NCBI RefSeq assembly: GCF_018732085.1
Contig: NZ_CP076103.1
Span: forward strand, 2,604,001-2,668,000
Length of the DNA: 64,000 nt
DNA from: Lysobacter capsici
Lineage (GTDB): Bacteria > Pseudomonadota > Gammaproteobacteria > Xanthomonadales > Xanthomonadaceae
Direction of reading: 5' to 3'
Position 1 is the first letter of the stretch. Each line of letters starts with the position of its first letter. Under the pieces are notes generated by a model. The model worked only from the letters and a program-made list of their open reading frames with translations, did not search any database and was not told the origin of the DNA. Shown piece by piece: positions 1-8,405 of this stretch. The position numbers and the translations under genes are program-made.

Positions 1-1
1 G

Positions 2-1189
2 GCCGGGGTGATCCGCGAACCGTTCACCGTGGGGCCGGAAACCACCATCGGCGAAGTGCTCAAGCTGACCCGCGCGCGCAACATCTCCGGCGTGCCGGTG
101 GTCGACGGCGGCCAGCTGGTCGGCATCGTCACCAGCCGCGACATGCGCTTCGAGACCAAGCTCGATGATCCGGTCCGCCACATCATGACCAAGCGCGATC
201 GCCTGATCACCGTGCACGAAGGCGCCAGCGACGAGGAAGTCCTGCAGCTGCTGCACAAGCACCGCATCGAAAAGATCCTGGTGGTCAACGACGGCTTCGA
301 GCTGCGCGGCCTGATCACGGTCAAGGACATCCAGAAGAAGACCGACAACCCCAACGCCGCCAAGGACAGCGCCGAGCGCTTGCTGGTGGGCGCGGCGGTC
401 GGCGTCGGCGGCGACACCGAGGCGCGCGTGGAAGCACTGGCCGCGGCCGGCGTGGACGTGGTCGTGGTCGATACCGCGCACGGCCATTCGCAGGGCGTGC
501 TCGACCGCGTGCAATGGGTCAAGAAGCGCTTCCCGCAATTGCAGGTGATCGGCGGCAACATCGTCACCGGCGAGGCGGCCTTGGCGTTGATGGATCACGG
601 CGCGGACGCGGTCAAGGTCGGCGTCGGTCCGGGGTCGATCTGCACCACGCGCGTGGTCGCCGGTGTCGGCGTGCCGCAGGTGACCGCGGTGGCGATGGTC
701 GCCGAGGCGTTGAAGGATCGTATTCCGCTGATCGCCGACGGCGGCATCCGCTACTCGGGCGACATCGGCAAGGCGCTGGTCGCGGGCGCATCGACGGTGA
801 TGGTCGGTGGCCTGTTCGCCGGCACCGAGGAAGCGCCGGGCGAAATCGAACTGTTCCAGGGCCGCAGCTACAAGAGCTACCGCGGCATGGGCAGCCTGGG
901 CGCGATGGAGCAGGGCTCCAAAGACCGCTATTTCCAGGACGCCTCCGACGCCGACAAGCTCGTGCCCGAAGGCATCGAAGGCCGCGTGCCGTACCGCGGT
1001 TCGCTCGGCGGCGTGGTCCACCAACTCGCCGGCGGCCTGCGCGCGACGATGGGCTACGTGGGCTGCGCGACCATCGAGGAAATGCGCAAGAAGCCCAGCT
1101 TCGTGCGCATCACCAACGCCGGCGCGCGCGAAAGCCATGTACATGACGTGCAGATCACCAAGGAACCGCCGAACTATCGCGCCGGCTGA
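2..1189 (+). CDS. guaB: IMP dehydrogenase, 5' end outside window
   Basis: Oxidises IMP to XMP with NAD+, the committed step of GMP synthesis. The reading frame is open to the left edge, so the N-terminus is missing (roughly the first 90 residues by comparison with the usual length near 490). The visible part starts in the CBS regulatory pair (about the first 110 residues), then returns to the TIM barrel. The catalytic loop GPGSICTTR, with its nucleophilic Cys at codon 641-643, and the following RGMGSLGAM segment are intact. guaA follows 86 bases downstream on the same strand, the usual guaBA arrangement. Identification is secure. Confidence 0.97.
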   Translation, partial: AGVIREPFTVGPETTIGEVLKLTRARNISGVPVVDGGQLVGIVTSRDMRFETKLDDPVRHIMTKRDRLITVHEGASDEEVLQLLHKHRIEKILVVNDGFELRGLITVKDIQKKTDNPNAAKDSAERLLVGAAVGVGGDTEARVEALAAAGVDVVVVDTAHGHSQGVLDRVQWVKKRFPQLQVIGGNIVTGEAALALMDHGADAVKVGVGPGSICTTRVVAGVGVPQVTAVAMVAEALKDRIPLIADGGIRYSGDIGKALVAGASTVMVGGLFAGTEEAPGEIELFQGRSYKSYRGMGSLGAMEQGSKDRYFQDASDADKLVPEGIEGRVPYRGSLGGVVHQLAGGLRATMGYVGCATIEEMRKKPSFVRITNAGARESHVHDVQITKEPPNYRAG

Positions 1190-1200
1190 TGCCGGCGCTC

Positions 1201-1275
1201 GGGAATCGAGAATCGGGAATCGATGACCGCGCAGCTTTACCCATTCCCGACTCCCCATTCCCGATTCCCGGCTCA
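1201..1275. repeat. Inverted GGGAATC/GATTCCC heptamer repeat between guaB and guaA
   Basis: The left half carries direct copies of GGGAATCG-like heptamers and the right half carries their complement (CCCATTCCCGA, GATTCCCGG), so the transcript can fold into an imperfect hairpin just before the guaA start. A related heptamer array lies downstream of ppsR at 16908-16970. It is probably a dispersed chromosomal repeat. Whether it attenuates guaA expression is unknown. Confidence 0.7.
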
Positions 1276-2844
1276 ATGACTGATATTCACAGCGACAAGA
1301 TCCTGATCCTCGACTTCGGCGCGCAATACACGCAGCTGATCGCGCGACGCATCCGCGAACTGGGCGTGTACTGCGAGATATGGGCCTGGGATCACGATCC
1401 GGCCGAAATCGAAGCGTACGGCGCCAAGGGCATCATTTTGTCGGGCGGCCCCGAGTCGACCACCGAGCACGGTTCGCCGCGCGCGCCGCAGCAGGTGTTC
1501 GACGCCGGCCTGCCGATCCTGGGCATCTGCTACGGCATGCAGACCATGGCCAAGCAGCTCGGCGGCGAAACCGAAGCGGCCGATCAGCGCGAGTTCGGTC
1601 ATGCCGAAGTGTCGCTGGTCGCGCACGATCGCTTGTTCGATGGTTTGAAGGATCATCCCGGCTCGCCGCCGCGCCTGGACGTGTGGATGAGCCACGGCGA
1701 TCACGTGTCGAAGGCGCCCGACGGTTTCGTCGTCACCGCCAAGACCGACCGCATTCCCGTCGCGGCGTTCGCCGACGACGCGCGCCGCTGGTACGGCGTG
1801 CAGTTCCATCCCGAAGTCACCCACACCAAGCAGGGCCAGACTTTGCTGCGCCGCTTCGTGGTCGACATCTGCGGTTGCCAGACCTTGTGGACCGCCGCGC
1901 ACATCATCGACGACCAGATCGCGCGCGTGCGCGAGCAGGTCGGCCAAGATGAGGTGATCCTCGGCCTGTCCGGCGGCGTCGATTCCTCGGTGGTGGCCGC
2001 GCTGCTGCACAAGGCGATCGGCGATCAGCTGACCTGCGTGTTCGTCGACACCGGCCTGCTGCGCTTCAACGAAGGCGACCAGGTGATGGCGATGTTCGCC
2101 GAGCACATGGGCGTCAAGGTCGTGCGCGTCAACGCCGCCGACCGTTACTTCGACAAGCTCGCCGGCGTCAGCGACCCGGAAGCCAAGCGCAAGATCATCG
2201 GCAACCTGTTCGTCGAGATCTTCGACGAAGAATCGCAGAAACTCGCCAACGCCAAATGGCTGGCGCAGGGCACGATCTACCCGGACGTGATCGAGTCCGC
2301 CGGCAGCAAGACCGGCAAGGCCCACGTCATCAAGAGCCATCACAACGTCGGCGGCCTGCCCGAGCACATGAAGCTCGGCCTGGTCGAACCGCTGCGCGAA
2401 TTGTTCAAGGACGAAGTGCGGCGCCTGGGCGTCGAACTCGGCCTGCCGCGCGAGATGGTCTACCGCCATCCGTTCCCCGGCCCGGGCCTGGGTGTGCGCA
2501 TCCTCGGCGAAGTGAAGCGCGAATACGCCGACCTGCTCGCGCAGGCCGATCACATCTACATCGACGAACTGCGCAAGGCCGGCCTGTACGACAAGACCAG
2601 CCAGGCCTTCGCGGTGTTCCTGCCGGTGAAATCGGTCGGCGTGGTCGGCGACGCGCGCGCCTACGAATGGGTGATCGCGCTGCGCGCGGTGGAGACCATC
2701 GATTTCATGACCGCGCACTGGGCGCATCTGCCGTACGACTTCCTCGGCACGGTGTCGAACCGCATCATCAACGAACTGCGCGGCGTGTCGCGGGTGGTTT
2801 ACGACATCAGCGGCAAGCCGCCGGCGACGATCGAGTGGGAGTGA
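1276..2844 (+). CDS. guaA: GMP synthase (glutamine-hydrolysing)
   Basis: Converts XMP to GMP using ATP and glutamine-derived ammonia. The start is placed at the ATG giving MTDIHSDKILILDFGAQYTQ, which matches the family N-terminus; an upstream in-frame ATG at 1189 would translate the intergenic repeat. The product is 522 residues, the usual length being about 525. The N-terminal class I glutamine amidotransferase domain shows the nucleophile elbow GICYGMQ and the HPEV triad segment. The ATP pyrophosphatase domain has the P-loop LSGGVDSSV. The C-terminal dimerisation domain contains HPFPGPGLGVR and ends TIEWE. It forms an operon with guaB. Confidence 0.98.
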   Translation: MTDIHSDKILILDFGAQYTQLIARRIRELGVYCEIWAWDHDPAEIEAYGAKGIILSGGPESTTEHGSPRAPQQVFDAGLPILGICYGMQTMAKQLGGETEAADQREFGHAEVSLVAHDRLFDGLKDHPGSPPRLDVWMSHGDHVSKAPDGFVVTAKTDRIPVAAFADDARRWYGVQFHPEVTHTKQGQTLLRRFVVDICGCQTLWTAAHIIDDQIARVREQVGQDEVILGLSGGVDSSVVAALLHKAIGDQLTCVFVDTGLLRFNEGDQVMAMFAEHMGVKVVRVNAADRYFDKLAGVSDPEAKRKIIGNLFVEIFDEESQKLANAKWLAQGTIYPDVIESAGSKTGKAHVIKSHHNVGGLPEHMKLGLVEPLRELFKDEVRRLGVELGLPREMVYRHPFPGPGLGVRILGEVKREYADLLAQADHIYIDELRKAGLYDKTSQAFAVFLPVKSVGVVGDARAYEWVIALRAVETIDFMTAHWAHLPYDFLGTVSNRIINELRGVSRVVYDISGKPPATIEWE

Positions 2845-2870
2845 GTTCGGCCCTGTGAGAGGTACGGCGT

Positions 2871-3581
2871 ATGTCCAGGTCAGGCAAACGCGAGACGGCG
2901 GCGATCGAGCAGGTCGCCAGACACTTCGGTGCGACCTGGGAGGACGGCGGGGCGACGTCGCCCGATGCCTATCTGACGCTTGACGCAAGACGTATCGCCG
3001 TCGACGTCGCGGCGATCGATCCTGTCGTCGCGGAACATGCCGCCACCGCGCCTCGCCTGCGCTTCGACAAGGTCGCACTGCGCTTGATTTCGCGTTTGCA
3101 GGCCGCGCTCTCGCCGCGTGTCCCGGATGGGAAGGTGGTGATACTCACCGTCACCGCGCCCATCCGTTTGCCCGCGAAGACGGCCGCCGAGCTGGAACGC
3201 CATATCGGCGAATGTCTTCGGCGCGGCGCCATGAATGGCGAGATCAACGACACGATCTGCGCGAATCAGACCCGGGTTCGATTCGCGAAAGGCATCGCGG
3301 GGCCGGCGTCGAAAGTGATCGTTTTCGTGCATAACCCCGATACCGATCCGCGGGTTCTTTTCGATCTGACCACGGGCTTGCTCAAGCGCATCGGCGCGGC
3401 GGCCGAGCAACGCCCGCCGGTGGCGTTCAGCGGCGATCGCTGGCTCGTGATCGCCGATGAACAAGGCTCCGCGCGGATCGAGACGTATCGGCACGTCTAT
3501 TCGCAACTGCGCATTGCCAGCGACTTCAGCAAGATTCTCGTCGTGCTCGCCGATGGGCAGGTCGAAGCGTTGCTCGGTTGA
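2871..3581 (+). CDS. Conserved hypothetical protein, 236 aa
   Basis: I do not recognise this family. The product is soluble, with no signal peptide or membrane segment. It opens with a basic stretch (MSRSGKRETAAIEQVARHFG) and has an alternating alpha/beta pattern with hydrophobic strands such as GKVVILTVTAPIRL and SKVIVFVHN. The gene starts 26 bases after guaA on the same strand and could be cotranscribed with it. Codon usage resembles the neighbouring core genes, so there is no sign of recent transfer. Confidence 0.75.
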   Translation: MSRSGKRETAAIEQVARHFGATWEDGGATSPDAYLTLDARRIAVDVAAIDPVVAEHAATAPRLRFDKVALRLISRLQAALSPRVPDGKVVILTVTAPIRLPAKTAAELERHIGECLRRGAMNGEINDTICANQTRVRFAKGIAGPASKVIVFVHNPDTDPRVLFDLTTGLLKRIGAAAEQRPPVAFSGDRWLVIADEQGSARIETYRHVYSQLRIASDFSKILVVLADGQVEALLG

Positions 3582-4108
3582 AGCCGACGTGTCCGCGCCG
3601 TCGTGGCGACGTATGCGCCGGGCTGTGACAACTGACGCGGTTCGCGCGCGTCGACCGGGCTAGGGTTCGACTCACTCGCCCGCGCCCGTGTCGGGCGCCG
3701 CCGTCAAGAACGCAGCATGTCCGCCACGGAAGGGATCGGTAGCTTGTTCGACTGCGATTCGCATCCGCGCGATGCGTGGGTCGAGCAATGGCGCGTCCGC
3801 GCCGGTGCCGTGATCGGCGATAGCCCGGATCGTCTTGCAGAGGTGCATAGACCGCGCCCGCCACGTTTATCCATTGCGTTCGATCACGCTCGGGTGGCGA
3901 ATGCCGGCGAGGGTGTCGCATCGCCGCCGCGCGAGCGCGGCGCCTCCGAGGTCGTTCGCATGAGCCCGCGGGTTCGGTGCCCGGCTCGCGAACCCGCATT
4001 GGCCGCGGAAGGAGCCGCGGCAACCCACGCGCGACGGCATTCGCCGTCGGCGTCCTCGGCGACTGGAGGAAGGAGTGCCTCGGCCGCCTCGCCACGTTGG
4101 AGAGAACG
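3582..4108. other. Intergenic region with no supported gene
   Basis: About 530 bases. Open frames on both strands exist only because of the high GC content; their translations are Arg/Ala/Pro-rich without domain character or ribosome sites. The last ten bases contain the GGAGAG ribosome site of the small Cys-rich peptide gene. Confidence 0.6.
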
Positions 4109-4267
4109 ATGATCAGGAAGTCTCGTGCCAAGTTGATCCTTGCGTGCTTCGCGTTCGGACTGGGTCTCAGCGTCAGCCTCAGCGCGGTCGCGCGCCCGTG
4201 CTGCAGCAGTTGCGATCCGGACGATCCGGATTCGCGTTGCTGGGCGATCTGCTCGCCCGGCTGCTGA
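4109..4267 (+). CDS. Small secreted cysteine-rich peptide, 52 aa
   Basis: A short gene with a good ribosome site (GGAGAG, about 5 bases before ATG). The first 28 residues are a classical signal peptide (MIRKSRAK, a long hydrophobic core, then SAVARP). The mature part of about 23 residues holds six cysteines arranged CC-x2-C-x8-C-x3-C-x4-C and is otherwise acidic and Pro/Ser-rich. Six Cys in 23 residues suggests a disulfide-knotted or metal-binding exported peptide. I do not know the family. No modification enzyme or immunity gene is adjacent. A second small exported protein starts 513 bases downstream. Confidence 0.6.
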   Translation: MIRKSRAKLILACFAFGLGLSVSLSAVARPCCSSCDPDDPDSRCWAICSPGC

Positions 4268-4780
4268 TTGCGGTAATGCGGAAAGGGGCGGGCGACCGCC
4301 TCTTTCCGTGTCCACCCGGCCGATCGCCGGGCCGGTGTCGATATTGCGTATACGATCCGTTCGCCAGTTTGCCGCGGGGTGGCGGCGCTTGAGCTCCAGT
4401 CCGCTGCTCGCCGCATGCATTCGCATCAGTGGGTGCTCGATGCAGCGCCCGGCGCCGCGCGCTCAGCGAAGCGACTTGGCCACGCCATCCGCAGCGACTG
4501 CGCGAGCCCGCGCGGCGACACGCTGGCGGCCGAAAGGTGGGTGTCGCGTCCCATCTCGGGCGCTCGTCATTAGGACCGTTACTGTCCGCAAGGCGGCGTA
4601 ATCTGCGCTCGAACCGGCCGACGGCCGCGCCCCGCCGCGGCGTCCGACGCCGATATCCCCCAACCGCGATCCGCATGTCGATTCGCGCCCGCCCGGTTCG
4701 TCGTTCCAGACAAGGGCGGCCGAATCCGTGCGCTGCGCGCGCGGAACCTGCGCCGTCCGACCTCGCCCAGGAGAACGCCC
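4268..4780. other. Intergenic region with no supported gene
   Basis: About 510 bases between two small secreted-peptide genes. The frames on either strand are Arg/Ala-rich shadows without ribosome sites. The segment ends in CAGGAGAACGCCC, the ribosome site for the next gene. Confidence 0.55.
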
Positions 4781-4999
4781 ATGTCGAGAACTCTGCCGAT
4801 CGCCGCCGCCTTGTTGGCCCTGCCGCACCTGCTGGCGGTGGCGGCGTCGCGCAACGACGCGGCGGTTCGCGCCGACGGCGCCTGCTCGGCGCGGGCGCAG
4901 CAGCACGTCACTGCGTTCGAGCGCTGTCGGTGCGTCGATGTCGGCCGCGACGGTGCGCGCGGCGCCGGCCTCGCGGTGCGCTACTACTCGCAGCGTTGA
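4781..4999 (+). CDS. Small putative exported protein, 72 aa
   Basis: A strong ribosome site (AGGAGAAC) stands 5 bases before ATG. Residues 1-22 (MSRTLPIAAALLALPHLLAVAA) look like a signal peptide. The mature portion contains three cysteines (ACSARAQ and FERCRCVD) and ends RYYSQR. No family is recognised. It sits next to a second small exported Cys-containing gene and convergent to the TetR gene. Gene status rests on the ribosome site and the signal peptide. Confidence 0.5.
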   Translation: MSRTLPIAAALLALPHLLAVAASRNDAAVRADGACSARAQQHVTAFERCRCVDVGRDGARGAGLAVRYYSQR

Positions 5000-5019
5000 G
5001 CGCCTGAGCCGCGCGAGGC

Positions 5020-5706
5020 TCAGCTCTCGGGCCAGGCCCGCAGCGCGGCGCGCAGCACGTCGCGTAACTCGGCCGCGGTCGCGCCGTCGCGGGCCTGGAT
5101 CGACAGGCCCTGGATCACGGTGGCCAGGAATTTGGCCAGCCCTGCGGCGTCGCAATCGGCGGCGACATCGCCTTCGCGCTGGCCGCGTTCGATGCGGGCG
5201 CGAAAACCGGTTTCGATCGATCGGCGATGCGCGGCGATTTCCTCGCGCAAGGGCGCCGACGCGCCGACGCTGCCGACCTCGGCCGCGACCAGCATGCAGC
5301 CGCTGCGCTGCCCGCAGCCGGCGAAGCCGTCGGCGATAGTGTCGAACAGGCGCTCGAACGCTGCGCGCGCGCTCAGCCCGGGCGCCTGCACGGTGGCGGC
5401 GTGGCGCGCGCGGAACTGCTGCAGGTAGCGTTGCAGCGCCTCGCGGAACAACTGCTCCTTGCTGCCGAACGCCGAATACAGGCTGGGCGGGGCGATGCCC
5501 ATGGCCGCGGTCAGATCGCTCAGCGAGGTCGCTTCGAAGCCCTGGCGCCAGAACAGCTGCATCGCGGTTTCCAGCGCCTGCTCGCGGTCGAACGCGCGCG
5601 GTCGCCCGCGCGGTCGGCGCGGGGGCGTTTCGCTGCCCGCGTCGGCGCTGTCGGCCGGTGCCGGAGATGCATCGCTGATTTCCATAGCGATCGATACTAA
5701 ATTCAT
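5020..5706 (-). CDS. TetR/AcrR family transcriptional regulator
   Basis: A DNA-binding repressor-type protein. The N-terminal 40 residues are a Pro/Arg-rich extension (PPRRPRGRPRAFDRE) followed by a typical TetR helix-turn-helix (ALETAMQLFWRQGFEATSLSDLTAAMGIAPPSLYSAFGSKEQLF), then a C-terminal ligand/dimerisation domain. Two starts are possible, 5706 or the internal ATG at 5685 (MEISD). Neither has a good ribosome site, and the internal one would leave more room for promoter and operator. It is divergent from the DUF1993 gene (128 bases between), so control of that gene is a reasonable inference. Confidence 0.9.
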   Translation of the reverse strand: MNLVSIAMEISDASPAPADSADAGSETPPRRPRGRPRAFDREQALETAMQLFWRQGFEATSLSDLTAAMGIAPPSLYSAFGSKEQLFREALQRYLQQFRARHAATVQAPGLSARAAFERLFDTIADGFAGCGQRSGCMLVAAEVGSVGASAPLREEIAAHRRSIETGFRARIERGQREGDVAADCDAAGLAKFLATVIQGLSIQARDGATAAELRDVLRAALRAWPES

Positions 5707-5833
5707 TGACCGGCCCCGGACAAGCGCTCAGACTCGGCCGCGGCCCTCGCCGCCGGCTGCGTTCGCCATGCCGCCGCGGCCCGTGCGCCCGCGACCCCGT
5801 CTGTTTCCCCGCCACGCAAACAGGACTTTCCCC

Positions 5834-6352
5834 ATGAGCTTTTCGCTCTACGACATCTCGGTGCCGGCCTTCAGCCGCGGCCTCGACACGCTGTCCCACC
5901 TGCTCGACAAGGGCGCCGCCTACGCCGACGAGCAGGGCATCGACCCTTCGCAGCTGATCGGCGGGCGTCTGGCGCCCGACATGTACACCCTGATCGGCCA
6001 GGTGCAGTCGGCCAGCGACGCGGCCAAGTTCGGCGCCGCGCGCCTGGCCGGCATCGCGCCGCCGAGTTTCCCCGACAATGAAACCACCCTGGACGAACTG
6101 CGCGCGCGCATCGCCAAGACCCAGGAATTCCTGCGCAGCGTCAGCCCCGAGAGCATGGACGGCCAAGAGGAACGCGAGATCGTGATCCGCCCGGGCGGCC
6201 GCGAACTCAAGTTCGTCGCCCGCGACTACATCCGCGGCTTCGTCCTGCCGAACTTCTATTTTCACCTGACCACGGCCTACGGAATCCTGCGCCACCAAGG
6301 CGTACCGCTCGGCAAGCTCGACTACCTGCGCGGCGCGGCGTCGCCGGCCTGA
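5834..6352 (+). CDS. DUF1993 family protein
   Basis: A 172-residue soluble protein matching the DUF1993 family throughout: N-terminal SLYDISVPAFSRGLDTLSHLLDKG, the central segment APDMYTLIGQVQSASDAAKF and C-terminal NFYFHLTTAYGILRHQGVPLGKLDYL. The family is helical (DinB/DUF1993-like bundle) and of unknown function; the conserved His residues near the C-terminus may bind metal. AGGA lies upstream of the ATG. It is divergent from a TetR regulator that probably controls it. Confidence 0.9.
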   Translation: MSFSLYDISVPAFSRGLDTLSHLLDKGAAYADEQGIDPSQLIGGRLAPDMYTLIGQVQSASDAAKFGAARLAGIAPPSFPDNETTLDELRARIAKTQEFLRSVSPESMDGQEEREIVIRPGGRELKFVARDYIRGFVLPNFYFHLTTAYGILRHQGVPLGKLDYLRGAASPA

Positions 6353-6533
6353 GCGCTGCCGGCCGGGGCCGGCGAAGGCTCCGATCGGCGCGCCCGTACC
6401 GCCAGCGCGGCCGCCGATCGGCCGGAACGGCGACCCGGGTTCGGGTTCGCGGCGTCTTCTGATTTAGCATGTCGCCCTTGGCGCGCCGGAACGGGTCCGG
6501 CGCCGCCCGGGCGATCTGCACAGAGGACGTGAC

Positions 6534-7034
6534 GTGAAAAGACTGCTGATGCTGGTGCCGCTGCTGCTGGCCGGTCTGGCGTTCTGGTACTTCGAACTGG
6601 CGCGCCGCATCGACGAGGCCGCCGTGCGCGACTATTACAACGAACAGATGCAGGCCTACTACCGCTTCGACGGCGACTGGTTCTGCAGCAGCATGACCGA
6701 CGACTACGAAGTCGTCGAAATCACCTACACCGGCAAGCAGCGCAAGGACGAGCGGCTGAACAAGGCCGAGTCGTGCAAGCGCACGCGCGAGACGGTCGCC
6801 GAGCTGGTCGAAATCCGCGACGCCAAGATCGGCCTGCCGTTGCCGTCGTGGACCATCGAAGTGAAGAACATCGAAGTGGCCGACGACCGCCACAGCGCGA
6901 CCGTACAGGCCGAAGGCCGGATGACGGTCGGCGCGCGCGATCTGGGCGTGACCAAGTGGACCGAGCGGCTGATCCGCCGCAACGGCCGGGTCTTCAGCGA
7001 GCGCTCCAACTCGACCGCCTGGGTCGAAGAATGA
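6534..7034 (+). CDS. Membrane-anchored hypothetical protein, 166 aa
   Basis: A GTG start preceded by AGAGGA. Residues 1-20 form a single hydrophobic N-terminal segment (MKRLLMLVPLLLAGLAFWYF), probably an uncleaved anchor or signal. The rest is a soluble domain resembling a nuclear-transport-factor-2-like fold in pattern (DYYNEQMQAYYRFDGDWFCSSMTDDYEVVEI, ending in two strands). No known function. Its stop overlaps the tadA start (ATGA), so the two genes are translationally coupled. Confidence 0.8.
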   Translation: MKRLLMLVPLLLAGLAFWYFELARRIDEAAVRDYYNEQMQAYYRFDGDWFCSSMTDDYEVVEITYTGKQRKDERLNKAESCKRTRETVAELVEIRDAKIGLPLPSWTIEVKNIEVADDRHSATVQAEGRMTVGARDLGVTKWTERLIRRNGRVFSERSNSTAWVEE

Positions 7035-7525
7035 GCGAGGATGGCGTGAGCGAGCAGGCATCCATCGACGAGCGCTGGATGCGCCACGCGCTGGCGCTGG
7101 CCGATCGCGCCGAGCGCGAGGACGACGAGATTCCGGTCGGCGCGGTGCTGGTGTCGGCCGACGGCGCGGTGCTCGGCGAAGGCTGGAACCGCAACATCCG
7201 CAGTCACGATCCCAGCGCGCACGCCGAGATCGTCGCCTTGCGCGAAGCCGGCGGCCGGATCGGCAATCACCGCCTGATCGGCACGACCTTGTACGTGACC
7301 CTGGAGCCGTGCGCGATGTGCGCGATGGCGATGGTGCATGCGCGGGTCGCGCGGGTGGTCTTTGGTGCGAGCGATCCCAAGACCGGCGCGGCCGGCAGCG
7401 TGTTCGATCTGCTGACCGATCCGCGTCATAACCATCGCGTCGTGGTGCACGGCGGGGTGCTGGGCGATGAGGCGGGTACGCGGTTGACTACGTATTTCCG
7501 GCGTAAGCGCGGCAAGCCGGTTTGA
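7031..7525 (+). CDS. tadA: tRNA adenosine(34) deaminase
   Basis: Deaminates wobble adenosine 34 to inosine in tRNA-Arg(ACG). The 164-residue product has the zinc deaminase signature: HAE at residues 64-66 (catalytic Glu66) and PCAMC at 93-97, plus the RVVFGASDPKTGAAGS segment typical of TadA. The start is the ATG overlapping the stop of the upstream membrane protein; an alternative further upstream would read through that gene in another frame. Essential in most bacteria. Confidence 0.97.
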   Translation: MSEDGVSEQASIDERWMRHALALADRAEREDDEIPVGAVLVSADGAVLGEGWNRNIRSHDPSAHAEIVALREAGGRIGNHRLIGTTLYVTLEPCAMCAMAMVHARVARVVFGASDPKTGAAGSVFDLLTDPRHNHRVVVHGGVLGDEAGTRLTTYFRRKRGKPV

Positions 7526-7762
7526 TTCGAAGCGTCGTGGGATGAGAATCCGGCGTGGGTGCTTGGGGCGTGGTTTCAGGCGCGGTGCGATCGATGGGTC
7601 GCCGCGCCGGAGCGGAAGGCGTCGGGGCTCAAGCGCCTCCCGTAGGAGATTGTGCGGCGTCGCTCGCTTATGCGGGTTCGAGGTGAAGACGTGCTGGTTC
7701 AAGGCGTACCGGCGACCGTCCGGGGTCTGTCGCATCCGCTCGTTCCCCGCGAACGGGATCAT

Positions 7763-8359
7763 TCAACGCAGCGCGCCGAGCGCCTTGTGCGCGTCGTCGA
7801 TGAATCGGCGCGACTCCTGCGGAGAGTTCAGATACGTCGCCAGGTGCGCCACGACCTGTTTGGGATCGTGGCGGGTCTCGAAGGCCTCCTGGCAGAGCAT
7901 GCCGGCGATCGGTCCGAGGTAGTTCAGCGCCACCTGTTCGATCGTTTCGCGCACCCGCTTGTCCACCCACGCCGGCGCCGCGTCCGTCGGGGCGGCGGGC
8001 GCGCGCGCGGTGGCCGCGGCGATCGCCGCGGTGGTTTCCGAACGCCCGGCCAATTCCTGTTCGAATCCGCCGAGCAGCCACTTCATCGATGCGGGGTTCA
8101 AGGCCATCTTGTTGCCGTAGGACGGAATGTCGTTGGGCTGGAAACGCAGCTTCGCGGTCGAGACCATCGACAGCCCCTGCACGGCCTCGTCGTTGCGCAG
8201 CATGCGGAACGTCACTTCCTTCACCTGCCCGTTGTGCAGGCGGATGATGCCCGAGTGCAGTTCCTCGGTGACCAGGAACACAAAGCCGGAAGCCTCTATC
8301 TGCACCAGCGCATTGAGCTCGCGCAGCACTTCGATCAGCGGTCGGAACTCATGGCTCAT
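7763..8359 (-). CDS. Hypothetical signalling-type protein, DUF4388-like N-terminus
   Basis: A 198-residue soluble protein. The N-terminal half (ALVQIEASGFVFLVTEEL, then GIIRLHNGQVKEVTF, DEAVQGL, KLRFQP) has the strand/turn pattern of DUF4388/PATAN-like regulatory domains found with chemotaxis and motility systems. An Ala/Thr-rich linker leads to a helical C-terminal domain (VALNYLGPIAGMLCQEAFETR to DDAHKALG) that may be DUF8082-like. It lies 46 bases downstream of the Cache-HAMP gene on the same strand, so the two probably work together. Family names are from memory and tentative. Confidence 0.75.
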   Translation of the reverse strand: MSHEFRPLIEVLRELNALVQIEASGFVFLVTEELHSGIIRLHNGQVKEVTFRMLRNDEAVQGLSMVSTAKLRFQPNDIPSYGNKMALNPASMKWLLGGFEQELAGRSETTAAIAAATARAPAAPTDAAPAWVDKRVRETIEQVALNYLGPIAGMLCQEAFETRHDPKQVVAHLATYLNSPQESRRFIDDAHKALGALR

Positions 8360-8405
8360 GACGTCGTCTACCTCGCATCGCGCAATGGGATCGGGACCGG
8401 TCGTC

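Noticed and set aside
3717..4112. 131-codon frame before the Cys-rich peptide gene
   Set aside because: Arg/Ala/Ser-rich, no ribosome site, no hydrophobic or domain pattern.
5683..5706. TetR operator around TAGCGATCGATACTA
   Set aside because: The symmetry around ATCGAT is weak and it overlaps the possible start codons, so I could not support it as a site.
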